NCBI RefSeq assembly: GCF_027596085.1
Contig: NC_072450.1
Location: 8,727,103-8,791,102 of the forward strand
Source: Anoplopoma fimbria
Taxonomy: Eukaryota; Chordata; Actinopteri; Perciformes; Anoplopomatidae
DNA: 64,000 nt
Reading direction: 5' to 3'
A program made the position numbers and the translations under genes. The notes beneath the pieces are model-generated. The model was not told the DNA's origin, did not search any database, and was given only the letters and a program-made list of their open reading frames with translations. Positions 40,884 through 53,669 of the stretch are shown piece by piece (the first letter of the stretch is position 1; each line of letters opens with the position of its first letter).

Positions 40884-43018
40884 GACAAATTAGATTTTAT
40901 TGAAAAGGAACAGAAAAGTTAAAGCCTCTGTGACTATCCATTTTAAACATTTTTGTTCAAAAATATATAGAATATTCCCATATTATGAAGTCTCTTTCGT
41001 TTAACTTTCCCTGTCTATTGTTTTACTGTGTTAATTTGTTCTTACACGGGTTACGCTGAAAAACAAACTGACAGTGGAATCATTTATTTTAATTACATCA
41101 CGTGGCTTCCATCCAGTCATGTTAGATAAAAAATGAATAGTATAAACAGTATTTTGTGTGTAGACCTCACTGTGCAACAATTAAAGCAGCCATTCAAAGC
41201 ACAAACACAGAGCGAGAAAAAAACCAGCTCCATCTTTTTGTCCTTCTTTGAACATAACACTTAGAACATTTACACAGAAACATGGTGGATGTTTACACAC
41301 ACTTTACACACATTAGTGCATGTATTCTTCTGCTCTGTGCGCCTCTTTCTGCTCCTTCCTCTTGGTCAGTCTTGGGTTTAAAAATGCTTTGAATCAATCA
41401 CATTCTTCTGAATATTTCTTCAGATGGATGAAAGTGAAATTTAATTTTCTTTGGGTGTATTCTTTTTTTTCCTCTTTCTCTTTCTGTCGCTTTGGGTTTC
41501 CCCACCCTCCCTCTTTCCGTCTGCTTTTGATTCACAGTTTATTCAAACACGGCAGGTTGCTCAGAGCCTCTCGGAATGAAGTCTCGCCTCGTCTCGGACG
41601 GCCAGCTTTCGGCCTCCAGCACTTTCCGCACGTGGGGCATCGATACCTTCACGTGGCATCCTCAGTTCGCCCGACTGGATAAGCAGGGAAAGACAAACGC
41701 CTGGTCTCCTGCACACAACAACCGCTCAGAGTGGATCCAGGTGAGGCAGGGGGAGAAAATGTCACTACTGGTAAAAGTGTCCCCAAAAAGCCAGCAGGTG
41801 TTGCAGAGAATAACTGTTTCCTTTGCTCCTTCACCAGGTCGATCTAGAGAAGACAAAGCGCCTCACAGGCATCATCACTCAGGGGGCCAAGGACTTTGGG
41901 GTGGTGCAGTTTGTGTCACTGTTTAAAGTTGCTTACAGTAACGATGGAGAGTCGTGGAGTATGGTGAAGGAGGAGAACAACGGCAATGATAAGGTCAGAA
42001 ATATGTGAATCTTTTATACAGTATGTACGTCTTCAGAAATGAGTCTCACTTCAATGCAGAGCCTCATTTCTGATGTGTTTTTGCATAAAAAGAACTGCAA
42101 AAAGAAGTCAAACGTGTCCTCTTCCCCTTCTGTTATCTCTTTTCCTTCGTGATGATGATGAGATATATTTTATGTCTCTTGCTGGAGAAGTGGAGCCATG
42201 TCTCTGTTCTCTGAGAGAACTAGGACATGTTTAGCTACAATAGCTGGACCCAGATGATCCAATAAAACTGTAGCTTTGATGTTTTTACTGAGCGCAGAGC
42301 TGCAGTTGGCTCATGACATAATGATGCTGCCTCCGGGGGCTTCGTCTGAGAAGCTCAGAACGTCTGGGTGGAGCTGTAAGGATCGGGGTCGTAAGGTTGT
42401 CAGAAGGCAGCACAGCTCAGTTTGATTAACAGACCCTGATAAGAAATGGTTAATAAGACTTTCAGTGGATGTATTTACCAAACATGTACATTGCAGTATG
42501 CTCCCTTTCTTCATCATCACCTGTTTCTTCTTACAACCAAATTGTCGCTCTTTGCAAACTGAACAAACTTGGAGAGAACACAAGATAAGATAATCCTTTA
42601 TTAGTCCCACAGCTGGGACATTTTCAGGATTACAGCAGCAGAGTGGACGGTGCAAACAAACAAATAAGAGACATAAGTAGAAAACAAGATCAAAACAAGT
42701 ATTATAAATAAGTAATTGGTTGTTGTTTTTTACGTTTTCTAACGTAAAAAACAACAACCAATAACTAAAATATGATATAAACAGATAGAATGATTGTTAA
42801 AATTGCATGCTTCATACAATAACTTCTGCTCAATAGTTAAATATTTTCCTTAAACCATGACATTTATTTTGCAGCTTTTCCAGGGCAACATTGACAACAA
42901 CACCCACAAGAAGAATCTATTCGAGCCTCCGTTCTACGCCCGCTACGTCCGCGTCGTCCCCTGGGAGTGGCACGAGCGCATCACTCTGCGCATGGAGCTG
43001 CTGGGCTGCGATGATTAG
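33582..43018 (+). CDS. mfge8: MFGE8/lactadherin-like secreted protein with 3 EGF and 2 discoidin domains, complete
   Basis: Secreted bridge between phosphatidylserine on dying cells/vesicles (C domains) and alpha-v integrins (RGD). Coding exons: 33582-33657, 36761-36886, 36977-37108, 39901-40014, 40107-40288, 40381-40536, 40646-40790, 41538-41740 (or from 41556), 41838-41993, 42875-43018; phases agree, 477 (or 471) residues. Seen: signal peptide (1-25, LTLLLCLCS core); EGF1 from Cys29; EGF2 from Cys70 with RRGDVF, RGD at 89-91; EGF3 from Cys116 with [10 protein letters not shown], an Asp-hydroxylation consensus; C1 domain from Cys151 ([26 protein letters not shown]); C2 from Cys318 ([36 protein letters not shown]). 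Architecture and CSEPLGMKS wording are EDIL3-like (human MFGE8 has one EGF). Position beside abhd2 and rlbp1 favours mfge8; edil3 is the alternative. Intron 1 holds a SINE; intron 3 (37109-39900) shows nothing I recognise. Confidence 0.9.
36371..36682 (+). mobile_element. tRNA-derived SINE (V-SINE-like) in mfge8 intron 1
   Basis: Pol III A-box-like GTGGCGTAGTGG and B box GGTTCGATACCC in the first 70 bp, a central TGTCCTTGGGCAAGACACTT, and a 3' tail GTAAGTCGCTTTGGATAAAA with terminal TGTAA/TGTAATG repeats. AAATGC on both sides is a possible short target duplication. It reads in the same direction as the gene. Confidence 0.85.
40848..40883. repeat. (ATT)n microsatellite in mfge8 intron 7
   Basis: About 12 TTA units. 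Confidence 0.95.
42585..42700 (-). mobile_element. Retroelement 3' fragment in mfge8 intron 9
   Basis: Minus-strand reading ends GCTGTGGGACTAATAAAGGA then TTATCTTATCTT, a retroelement-type tail. The same sequence order is found at 51375-51500, also inverted. Confidence 0.6.
42715..42762. repeat. Perfect 22-bp inverted repeat with 4-nt loop
   Basis: ATTGGTTGTTGTTTTTTACGTT (42715-42736), loop TTCT, then its exact reverse complement (42741-42762). Confidence 0.95.
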
Positions 43019-46000
43019 AAACCCACCACTCGCTCATCTTAACACTGCTCCATCCTCATCCGGTCGCTCCGTCGCCTCAAACCACAGCAGAGGAATAAAG
43101 GTCCTGTTGGCTGCTGGGACTGTGACACTTGTAGCACTTTCTAACTTTAATGTTTGTGTTTAATAACATTGTTTTGACATTTCTCACAGAGAGTCCTGTA
43201 TGAAGTATCAATAATTAGAATTTGAATAGCTTTGGATAAAAACTAAATTTGCGCTTCATGTTATTTGCTAATGATTTCAGGTCTGTAGACGGGATAGTAG
43301 TGCTATTCACCTTCTGCAGTTTTACTCAAAGTTAAATTGCAAGTTTTAACCAGTTAGAAACCCCACATTTTTGTTTAACAGTCTGCGAAGGACAGATGAC
43401 AAACATCCTCGCTGCTGTTTACTTACTCGAGCAAAAAGGACGCAGGGACTGCACAATATTCTTGCATTTCCAACAATCCTGTGAGAGATTATGTCCAAGA
43501 GAAGAAAATTTGACCTGCAGGCCACTGATCTGTCAATCAATTTTTTTTTTTACACATTTCAGCAGATTTTTCCACTTCATCTAACAAATTGTTACATCGA
43601 AATTAAAACCTTTTTACATCAAATGTGAAATATGTAGAAAGATGTGTAGAAAATAGGCATTGTTTAACATTCTTTTTTTATTATTATTATTCATTGTTGT
43701 TCTTGAATTGTTTATTAAATATTTGAAAAAAATGAATCTTTTTATTCTGTTTCAAGCGACACAAAACATGTCTTTGTCGTGTAGTAGTATGAGCTGATAT
43801 AATGAATGTCACCAGTTATATAAGAGTCCCATTTGGTCAGACAATGTCCATGTCTGACCAAATGTTCTGCATGAGCAGACTGGTCATTGAGGCCACATAC
43901 ATGCAGAGGACACAAAGGGAGCAGCATGAAGGAGAAGAACCGTCCATTTAGGAAGCATCTCTGCATTGTTCAGAAGTTGATATAATTGTAACATATCGCT
44001 GCCAAACGATAAAAGCAGAGGAAGGTACAGCATGACTTTGTATTTAATTAGAAGCTCTCAGAACATAATTAAACTCACACATTTCCAATACGATCATGCT
44101 GGATTCTGCTTTAGTCACACTTTGTCCCAACCGCAGTATGATGTGATTCTTCTCCACGCTTTGGCCTGCTGTTAACAAGAGTAATTACACCCTGTTAGGC
44201 ACTCATCTCAATGCTACACTTACAGTCCTGGTATGTTTGGCCCCTGGCAACAGTTTTCATCTCTATGAAATGAATACGCTGGAGGACTGAGCTTCTCTTA
44301 CACATCTGTCCTCACTATGAATGTAGATGTGTATTTGTTGTATGTTCTGCACAACACAACACAGTTTCCTATAAAAGATCACAGAGCCACCAGGAGAAAA
44401 AAAAACACAGCTACCAGCTGGAGTGATGTGGAGAGGCTCTGCAACAAACATCTGCTTATAGAGAGTTAGAGAGTTTAGGAGTATTCTCCCAAGATATTCC
44501 TCCACAAACATTAGCTTATTTCTGATGGGTATCCCTACTGTAATAAGAAAAATAGTGATTCTGGAACAACTCATCTGTGCTTTAAGATAGTAATTCAACC
44601 AATGCACCTAAACTGCCTTGCAGTATGAAATGTTATCACATTTGTTAAAATCATATTTATAATTCACTCTGAAGCAGATTTAGTAGTCTGAACTGTCTCC
44701 TAAAATAAAACTGAATGGTTTGGTAGGATAAATCACGCGGTGTTTAGATTGAGATTCAACGTTTTTAGGTAAATCTTTGTTTTTTGCCGAGGAAATTGAA
44801 AAAATTAAGAAAAGCACATCATACATATTTACACTAGACTTTTAAATATAAACTGCAATTATGGCCTTAATTGTAAATTGTCCCAGACTACCTGCAAAGT
44901 TGAAAACTCTACTGCAAAAAGGCAACATTTCAATCTTTTAAATCAGCCTTCTAAAGAAGCAGTTTATGGTGCCAGAATGCATAAAACATTATCTGAACTA
45001 ACGTAATATTAAATGCTTATAGTTTTGGAAGTGGCAAAATTACAATTTCATAGAAAACAGACAGAGCTCACTAACATGGTGTCATGCTGACCTCTACTGA
45101 CACTCTCCTGTCACAACATCTGAAGTTACAAATACAGCAGGTTTTGCAAAAGAAACAGACGTGATGGTTGCTATCGGCCTCCGCAGTCGTAGTTTTGGGG
45201 CATTCAGGTCGTTGAAAGAACAAAATTATTAATTTCATGATTTACTCTTTTCTGCGTTTGGTATCCCATCGCCAGGCCAAGAAGAAACTGTGGTCCCTCT
45301 GAGTCACATCACTCAATTTTCACATCATTGGAAGTATAACTTGTGTACAACGAATGCTCTTCCTAACCATTACAATCCTTGTATAGAAGATTACTGTCTC
45401 TGTCTTTCTCCACAGAAATGGTATGACCGAATACAAAAGACATGTGGGAGCTTTATTTGCATGAAAAACAGACATAAAATGTTTCAGACTTTAACAGCAG
45501 CTTGATTTGTTTTGTGCATTTGAGAAACACAGGCCCAAGTATTAGTAATATCCCACAATGCATCTGTCTGAAGTAGGTTGGGCCGTCTTTCCTGCATAAA
45601 TGTTTTCTAATTTGTCATAAACCATACAGCACATCTCTCTTACAGTGTCAAAAGGAATGTTTTATATAATACAACACATTGTATTATGAATCAAATAGTG
45701 ATGAATCATTTCGCTGACACTGTCAAGCTATCACAAAATGTAAAATGTCATAAAACTTCACCTCCAACATTAATGGCTCTCTCTTGATGATTGTCCACGT
45801 GAAGCCTCGCTCTGGAGTATTTTGCAGGGTTTGAAAAAAGTAGGCAAACAAAATGGACAGTGATATTTGGCAGGATAGCAGCAATTTCTGCATTTTTGCA
45901 GAGGAGGAGTGAATAATCCCTTCTGGATAGATATGTGGGGCTGAAAGAGATAAGACAGTAATTATGAATAAACAACAGCCAGCTGTGATGTTACACAAGT

Positions 46001-47319
46001 GGAAAAATGCTTTACATTAACAGTTACTAATAACAAGTAAAAGTGAAGTTAACACTAACACATATTAAACATGGTCATGATATACTTCAATCTTGCTGAA
46101 AAGGGAAAATAGCATTGTGGTCAAATGTGAATACATTTTTATGATTATAAATATATAAGTATAAATAATCATGCTTTCTTTTATGTGTTGATCTCTGTTC
46201 ATCTTTTCCACAGATTAGTTAAACTCAGTTCATTTGTTTTTTCTTCTTCTTCTTCTTCTTCTTTGGCGGTAGAGGTGCATTACCGCCACCTACTGGACAG
46301 GAAGGGAGATTAACATAATTAATCCTGTTTCATTCTTGCCAAACCTTTTGCATAAGACATTTCATAAGGGTTTTGACCAAATTGAACTTTTTTTTTCAAC
46401 TAACTGTGATTCAGTAACTGGGTAGGAGCTCACAGGAAACAAATACTGTACAATGAATTAAGTATTTTAACACAAAATATTGTTTAAATTATCCTTTCTA
46501 CGACAGATTGAAAGTGCAGACAAATTACCAGATGCAATCAGGCCTTTTTTGTTGTCATTCACTCACTTTAAAGCCGTTAACATTGTCAATACTTCAACTG
46601 TATATAATGATGAATGACCTCCAGTCAAATGAAATAAAATAAAAATGATGCGGCATGTACAACTTGCTAGGTTCCTTTTGTATTTATAAGAGAAGACAAA
46701 CAAAATACAGCCTTCCCTGAATTTTTTCTCTTGCATGTTTTGTTCACATAGACCTGTATGATGCTTTGCCGCTCTTGTACCAAGTGTACAGTTTAAGTTA
46801 GCGTGACCAAGTATTATGGCATTTAAGATGACAATAATGTTAGAAAATATTCCTAAATGTTGAATTTACTTCCTTTTTAAAAGTCAACCTCCTCATTTCC
46901 CCTCAGACCTACATGAGTAGGAACAAAATCTGTCTCCTAAGTGGAAAACAGAGGCAACATTTCCGGTTTGTTTCCTCTTTTTACCCATTTCATTGTTATT
47001 TTCTACTTGGGTTAATGTGTAATGTGTCTTTGTTAATGTGTGTGACACATCTTGGCCTACTGGGTGTGTCTCAAAGAGGCAAAGGGCTTCGAAGTTCATT
47101 TAATCAATAGCTAAACCACATATAATGGGCATCTGTACTTTAATTTATCAGATAATAAACCAACTTTCTTTACCTCCTTAAAGAGTTTCTCCTTTGTCGG
47201 CATGTCTTCCTTTTCTACTTCACCACTGAAACTTTTCTGTATAACAGTATAATAAAGTGCCACAGTCTCTGCCTGCTTGCTATGAGTGTGTTTTTGTAAT
47301 TTTTTGTCAATTTTAGAAT

Positions 47320-47763
47320 GAGTGACGTGTGCTTGGTGTGTTTTGGTTTTGTCTGCCTGGTCGTTCTACCTTCAGCTTTTCTCTCCCTCTCTCTATGCAC
47401 ACCTGGCTGTCATCAGGCAATCCCCTCCTCCCTACAAGAACTTGCACCAACAGCCGGTTCCTGCTGCATCATCGTGCCATTCCAGCTTTGTCTATTTGTG
47501 TCACTACAGCGCTTAACACTAAACACTATCTTGCCTGTCTAGTTGATAGTTTGTTTGCCTTACACCTGTTATCTATGGCTCCATGATTACCTGCATCCTA
47601 AACTGCATAGCACTGCAGCCAGCTAACTACATCAGGACGCCCTCTGCCAAAAATCTCCACCAAGCCACCAACTCACTATCCCTGCTTCTCACAAATAAAG
47701 ATTTGTTTTCATCTTACCTGCTTGTCCAAAGTCTGCAGTTGGGTTCTGCCTTGAAATGTGACA
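47320..47763 (+). repeat. Dispersed repeat with LTR-like features
   Basis: Higher GC than flanks, with an AATAAAG signal (about 47695) followed by CTTGTCCAAAGTCTGCAGTTG and ending TGTGACA. No coding region. The class is a guess. Confidence 0.3.
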
Positions 47764-47772
47764 AAAAAGAGA

Positions 47773-48030
47773 CATTACATTACATTACATTACAGTCATT
47801 TAGCAGACACTTTTATCCAAAGCGACTTACAATAAGTGTATTCAACATAGGTATTCAAGAGAACTACTAGTCACCAGAAGTCATAAGTGCATCTCCCTTC
47901 TTAAACAAGCATCTAAGAACATAAACCAGAGCAAAAGTACAGTGCAGAAACAAACTCGTCTTTGTATACGAATACAATAAGTGCAACAAACTAATACGAA
48001 TGCAATAAGTGCTAAGTGGAAGGCTCAGGG
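47773..48030 (-). mobile_element. Retroelement-type repeat with TGTAATG tail (inverted, full-length tail)
   Basis: Reverse complement of the 29041-29237 element: the ACATT repeats at 47773 are its tail, followed by TTTATCCAAAGCGACTTACA, the same 3' tail as the SINE at 36371. Confidence 0.7.
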
Positions 48031-49299
48031 TAGTACATCTTGAACATGGATGAAGCACAAGAGAATGAAAGCCACTATGACTTTGATGTACAAAGGAGAA
48101 ACATAGAACATTTCCTTCAAGTTTGTTATTATTATTCAAGCAAGAAAACAATGAATGTGTACGTGAGTGTTTTCTACCTGTTTTTTGGTCTAAACAGAGA
48201 GAGAGAGAGAGACCAAGCAGGATCAAAACTTCTCAAACTGAGGTCTGATCACAGCCAGCAGAGGGCAGCCAGCTGTTTGGGAGATTTGAGTCAACAATCA
48301 GAGCGGAACCAAATGTGCCGAAACTAACTATAGTGGATTAACTCTCTCAGTCGTATCAAATATTCACAACCTTTAGAGATATTTGAGGTTTTATACCTTA
48401 AACAGCACTGACGCATTGCCTTGATTTTTACGTGATCCACCAGCTCTATCACATGGCCAGATTGGACGGTACATTTCATATTTCCAAGAATTCACTGGAA
48501 AGAAGCTGCAATCATGCAGAAAATCTGGCATTTATGGAATACAATCAGATTAAATGTGAAGAATTCAGGATGACACAAATGTGACTGCTGAGGATCTGAG
48601 GTGAACTGTGTCGGCTGAACACAGGGGAGAGGAGGACACAGTGTTCAGTCAGAAGTCACTTCACAGACCTCTCAGGATCTCTCAGGTTTATGAGACATTC
48701 GTATGTGGGACGGTGCAATATTTGCTGTCCAGCTGATTCAGCATCTCAGGCCTTCCTGTCAGGAAACACTTTGGCGAAATAAAACCAGTCATAGAGTAAA
48801 TTTTCACTATTTATAGACATGACACAAAGTGACCATACAGACAGACTTAACATCTGCATTATATGCTGAGGAGTAACACTGAGCTATTACGCACTAGACT
48901 GAAACAAGTCTCTACAATGAAGCCACAACAACGGAAACACATCAAAAGAAAGCAGATTCATGCAGTGAGCATTCAGACAGTGCGCAACACAATAATTGTG
49001 TGAGTCTACACACGAATGAACGCTTGGGGAAAAAAATGTATGATGGAAAAGAAAACAGCAGACCACGTCATTTTACAGTTAGGTTAAGATGTGTTCAAAT
49101 TTAGCAAAACCAGAACAAAATAAAAGCATGTGATCAAATATATGACTGCAAAATACAATATTTAGGTTTGGTTTGTCTTAGAACATATGAAGTACTTTTA
49201 GCTCAATCTGTAAATATTGTACTTTTTAGTACTTCAATAGCATTGTGTGGATTTTTACACTCAGAGTTTAATTATTAATTTACTTCTGGCATGTTGAGG

Positions 49300-49706
49300 C
49301 CAGTGGTAGAATGTACCATGTTTGTATGTTCTTCTATATGTGTTACTTTATACTTGTACTTGCCATTTTATGTAATTTTGTACTTATACTTTGATACTAC
49401 ACCATATTTCAGAGAGTATTAACGCAATATCTGATGCTATAGTTGTTTGCAGATTGACTTGGTGATAGAATATGATACATTATTATATATTGAAAATCTA
49501 CAGCATTCTATAAAGTAATTAAAATGTACTCTATCTCATGTAACTACAATGTATCATTACATTTTAATATAACACTGATTCTTTTCAGTTAAGTACATTT
49601 TGATGTTGTTGCTTCTATCCAAGTTGCAAGACATTCGTTGAGTCTTTATATTTTTACATTGTGGTATTTCTACAGTAAAGGATCTGAATATTTCTTCCGC
49701 CGCTGG
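49300..49706. mobile_element. hAT-like non-autonomous element, second copy
   Basis: Left CCAGTGGTAGAA and right TTCTTCCGCCGCTGG are imperfect inverted ends; interior is TACTTGTACTT / AGTACATTT type, like 10930-11352. A fragment of the same family appears at about 51178-51330. Confidence 0.6.
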
Positions 49707-51374
49707 TTACTGCATGTAATATATCAAAATTGTACTTGATAAAAGTGTGGATTGTAGGTTATCTCTCACCAATTATACAGCTGCTGATTAACCTTAATAA
49801 CATTAGAAAAGCCATTTGATATTCAATTAGCTTTTGACGTCATCAGACACTTTGCAAATGTGCAAATTAAAACTGCTTTGTTCAAACTTTAAGGACACAT
49901 CTAATCTGATCAGATCCCAGGTTTCCGAGTATTTTAAATATTGTAAAAGGATCTGAGGATGACAGAGTTGTAAGTGTAAATCAGACAACAGAAGCGTGTA
50001 AAATAGATCATCAGATCACAGGAGTGAACCAAAATGAGGCTTCACAAAAAAGAGCTTTCTTCACCAATTGCGTGAAAAACATGACTTAAGCCTAATGGGT
50101 TGCGCTTTCAGAACCATAATCTCTCAGTCACAGTTTAAAGGTGATAGTACTGTCATTGTATCACGAAGAAGTCAAATGAGAAGGCTGGAAAATATGTTTT
50201 TCTGAATGTTGTTAATCTGGCTTGTGAACCTAGTTGAAATCAACCTATTTATAAATGTATTTAAAGTTTATTCATCTCAGATTGACCACCTTTAAACATT
50301 AAACCAGTTTCATTCCATGATTATAAAAGTTTTTGCGCCATAAATTGTTGTAAACATAAAGAAATCCAATAAATCTCCTCCAAATTGGCAGAATGAAGCT
50401 GAATCAAACTATGAATAGAAAATCTGACAAACTGAAGTGAATTCCACTTGTCTTGGCGTCTTCCTCCTCATAGCTGAGGTTCTCGAGGGTGTAAACCCCA
50501 ACATAAGTAATATTTTTGGTGCGACCTCAGGAAACTGTCACGAAGTTGGTCGGGAGGTTCCTAAACAAAACAGAGAGAGGTCAGCTGCAGGCTGGTGAAA
50601 TAAACACCACAGCAATGCAAGTGTGTCAATAGCTGTTATCCTTTTATTTTGTTGTCTGTGTCTCGGATTCGGACACAAATATGAGGTATTTTTTATGGAA
50701 ACACTGGCAGCCTTATTGTGAGTGTGTTGTTGTTAAGTGAGTACAGCTGATAACATTGCTGAATGCAGCTATGGCTGACATGAAAAATTAATAAGGGGGA
50801 AAACACTGACAGGTCATCGGCATCATGCCCACAATGTAAAGCTGCCCTATAATAAACATGTGTCGGCCCAGACGGTTACATAAGTTAAATGTTACCAACA
50901 ATAACCTGCTAATACTCTGCTCACAGTGATTTTCTTCTTTAAGGTGATTTTATTTTATGTCCAGGTTTAACTACGGAAAATATTCTATCTTGGGAGAATA
51001 AAGGTTTTGTCGTCTATTCTAGTCTTTTCCAATCTAGTCTTTAGTAACAATTCATTTTCAAATATTCAGTGAGGAGTAAAACTTAAGCAGAAGTGAAAAT
51101 ACTATAAAGAAAAAATAAAGGACCCAAAGTTAAAGTTAAAGACAATTTGCTGCAGAGTGTATTTGTAACAGAAGTTACTGTAAGTACATTTTTGACTCAC
51201 CCTTTACTTTGGTTTTTCCCCTTTCTACTAGACTACATTTTATAACAAATATTGTACTTTTTACTTCACCACATTTATTTGACAGCTTTAGTTACTTTGC
51301 AGATTTATATTATTGATACAAATTTTTTTGTATTATTATAAATACCCCGCAGTACATAGAGTTATTAAAAACAA

Positions 51375-51500
51375 CTCCACATTTAAGATAAAATAATCCT
51401 TTATAAGCCCCGCAGCGGGGAAATTTACAGGAGTACAGCAGCATAGAGGATAGTGCAAACAAGAGACATAGTAAAACAAAACAAGATCAAAATAAGTATT
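51375..51500 (-). mobile_element. Retroelement 3' fragment (second copy)
   Basis: AAGATAAAATAATCCTTTAT, a hyphenated GCCCCGCAGCGGGG hairpin, ACAGGAGTACAGCAGCA and ACAAGATCAAAATAAGTATT match 42585-42700 in order. Confidence 0.65.
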
Positions 51501-51734
51501 ATAAAAAAGCAAATGAGCAATAGAAAACAGTAAAAAAACAGTAAAGAACAGTAAAGAATCCACAGTAACTGAAATATTATATATACAGACAGAAACTATT
51601 ATAACTATTGTATTGCACAGTGTATTAGTGTCGTGTGGTCTACTGGGAGCAGAGCTGGTTGTGCAACCTGACTGCAACACTAAAGTGATGACCACATTAA
51701 TGCATCAGTAAATAAAATACAATAATATAATATA

Positions 51735-51967
51735 CAGTACCAGTCAAAAGTTTGGACACACCTTCTCATTCAATGGTTTTTCTTTATTTTTTTTTTATTT
51801 TTTTTCTACCTTGTAGTTTAATATTGAAGATATCCAAACTATGAAGGAACACATATGGAATGATGTGGTAAACAAACAAATGCTCAACAAACTAGAATAT
51901 GTTTTAGATTTTAGATTCTTCAAAGTTGTTTAATGAGAAGGTGTGTCCAGACTTTTGACTGGTACTG
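51735..51967 (+). mobile_element. Tc1-like MITE, copy 3 (intact)
   Basis: 233 bp, TA-flanked, same orientation as copy 1, ends CAGTACCAGTCAAAAGTTTG / CAGACTTTTGACTGGTACTG. No tandem expansion here. Confidence 0.85.
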
Positions 51968-52059
51968 TATATATGTCTCAAACAAGCGATTTTGCATTTC
52001 ACTTTTTGCAGTTTAAGGTATATTGTTACGCTAATATTTTTGAGCTTTTATTAATTAAG

Positions 52060-53600
52060 TATGACTTTGAATGCATGCCTTTTACTTTTAACAGTATTTC
52101 TGCAATGTGATATTAATATTTGTACTGCAGTAGGATATCTGAGTACTTCCTCCAACACTGTTTACATGTACTTCTACTTGTATTTGTCATTTAAAGCAGT
52201 GGTTCTGAAATGGGGGTACGTGAAGGCACTCCAGGAGGTACGTGAGATTTAAAAAAATATATATTTAAAATTAGCATCCATTCAAAAATCCTTTAAAAAT
52301 AGTTATTTAATAAATATTCAATAAAATACAAGTGTAAGTTCATAAACTAAATTCAATGCAACAATGCAATCTTCGGTGTTAACAGTATTTCTGCACTGTG
52401 ATATTAACATTTTCCCTCCTGCAGTATATCTGAGTACTTCCTCCAACACATTTTCCTTCTCCTGCAGTATATCTGAGTACTTCTATATATTTAAAATTAG
52501 CATCCATTCAAAAATCAAAAATAGTTATTTAATAAATATTCTAAAATATAAGTGTTTACATGTAATCTTCTAACTTTTCTGTATTTGTCTGAGTATTCCT
52601 CCAACACTGTTTACATGTACTTCTAATTTGTCATTTAAAGCAGTGGTTCTCAAATGGGGGTACGTGAAGGCACTCCAGGAGGTACGTGAGATTTAAAAAA
52701 ATATATATTTAAAATTAGCATCCATTCAAAAATCCTTTAAAAATAGTTATTTAATAAATATTCAATAAAATACAAGTGTAAGTTCATAAACTAAATTCAA
52801 TAGCAATGCAATCTTCAAATTTTCCCTCCTGCAGTATATCTGAGTACTTCCTCCAACACTGTTTACATGTACTTCTACTTGTATTTGTCATTTTAAACCA
52901 CAAAAACCTATGCAATCTTCAGTGTTAACAGTATTTCTGCACTGTAAACACTGTTTACATATTTGTCAACATTTTCCCTCCTGCAGTATATCTGAGTACT
53001 TCCTCCAACACTGTTTACATGTACTTCTACTTGTATTTGTCATTTTAAACCACAAAAACCTATGCAATCTTCAGTGTTAACAGTATTTCTGCACTGTAAT
53101 ATTAACATTTTCCCTCCTGCAGTATATCTGAGTACTTCCCCCAACACTGTTTACATGTACTTCTACTTGTATTTGTCATTTAAAGCAGTGGTTCTCGAAT
53201 GGGGGTACGTGAAGGCACTCCAGGTGGTACGTAAGATCCTTACGGAAGATGGATATTTAAAATTAGCATCCATTCAAAAATCCTTTAAAAATTGTTATTT
53301 AATAAATATTCAATAAAATACAAGTGTAAGTTCATAAACTAAATTCAATGCAACAATGCAATCTTCAGTGTTTCTGCACTGTAATATTACCACTTTCCCT
53401 CCTGCAGTATATCTGAGTACTTCCTCCAACACTGTTTACATGTACTTCTACTTGTATTTGTCATTTTAAACCACAAAAACCTATGCAATCTTCAGTGTTA
53501 ACAGTATTTCTGCACATTTTCCCTCCTGCAGTATATCTGAGTACTTCCTCCAACACTGTTTACATGTACTTCTACTTGTATTTGTCATTTAAAACCCACA
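52060..53600 (+). repeat. Complex tandem repeat block with hAT-like ends, upstream of nmrk2
   Basis: Three copies of CAGTGGTTCTSRAATGGGGG (about 52198, 52641, 53185), an hAT-type end, followed by TACGTGAAGGCACTCCAGG and TTAGCATCCATTCAAAAATC. A second module, GCAGTATATCTGAGTACTTC plus CTCCAACACTGTTTACATG, occurs about eight times. Spacing is irregular (443 and 544 bp between the first-module copies). Confidence 0.85.
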
Positions 53601-53669
53601 AAAACCTACAAAAACCATTACATCATGGGGTTAAGGTTAGAAGGTGTGGAGTGGGCGTTGGGAGGGAAA

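Larger units (their letters stand above)
43019..53600. other. 3'UTR of mfge8 and large intergenic region
   Basis: Begins with the mfge8 3'UTR (AATAAA at 43094-43099; further ATTAAA near 43723). No gene recognised through 53.6 kb. Contains retroelement tails (47773-48030, 51375-51500), a repeat with LTR-like features (about 47320-47763), an hAT-like element (49300-49706), Tc1-like MITE copy 3 and the complex repeat block before nmrk2. A TTC run lies at about 46240-46263, next to GCGGTAGAGGTGCATTACCG, a partial palindrome. Confidence 0.6.

Noticed and set aside
33582..43018. Naming the gene edil3 outright
   Set aside because: The domain layout is EDIL3-like, but the location beside abhd2 and rlbp1 with matching orientations fits the mfge8 locus; phylogeny would be needed to decide.
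47215..47586. Several overlapping ORFs of 60-85 codons on both strands
   Set aside because: They lie in a dispersed repeat with LTR-like features, overlap in different frames and show no family similarity.
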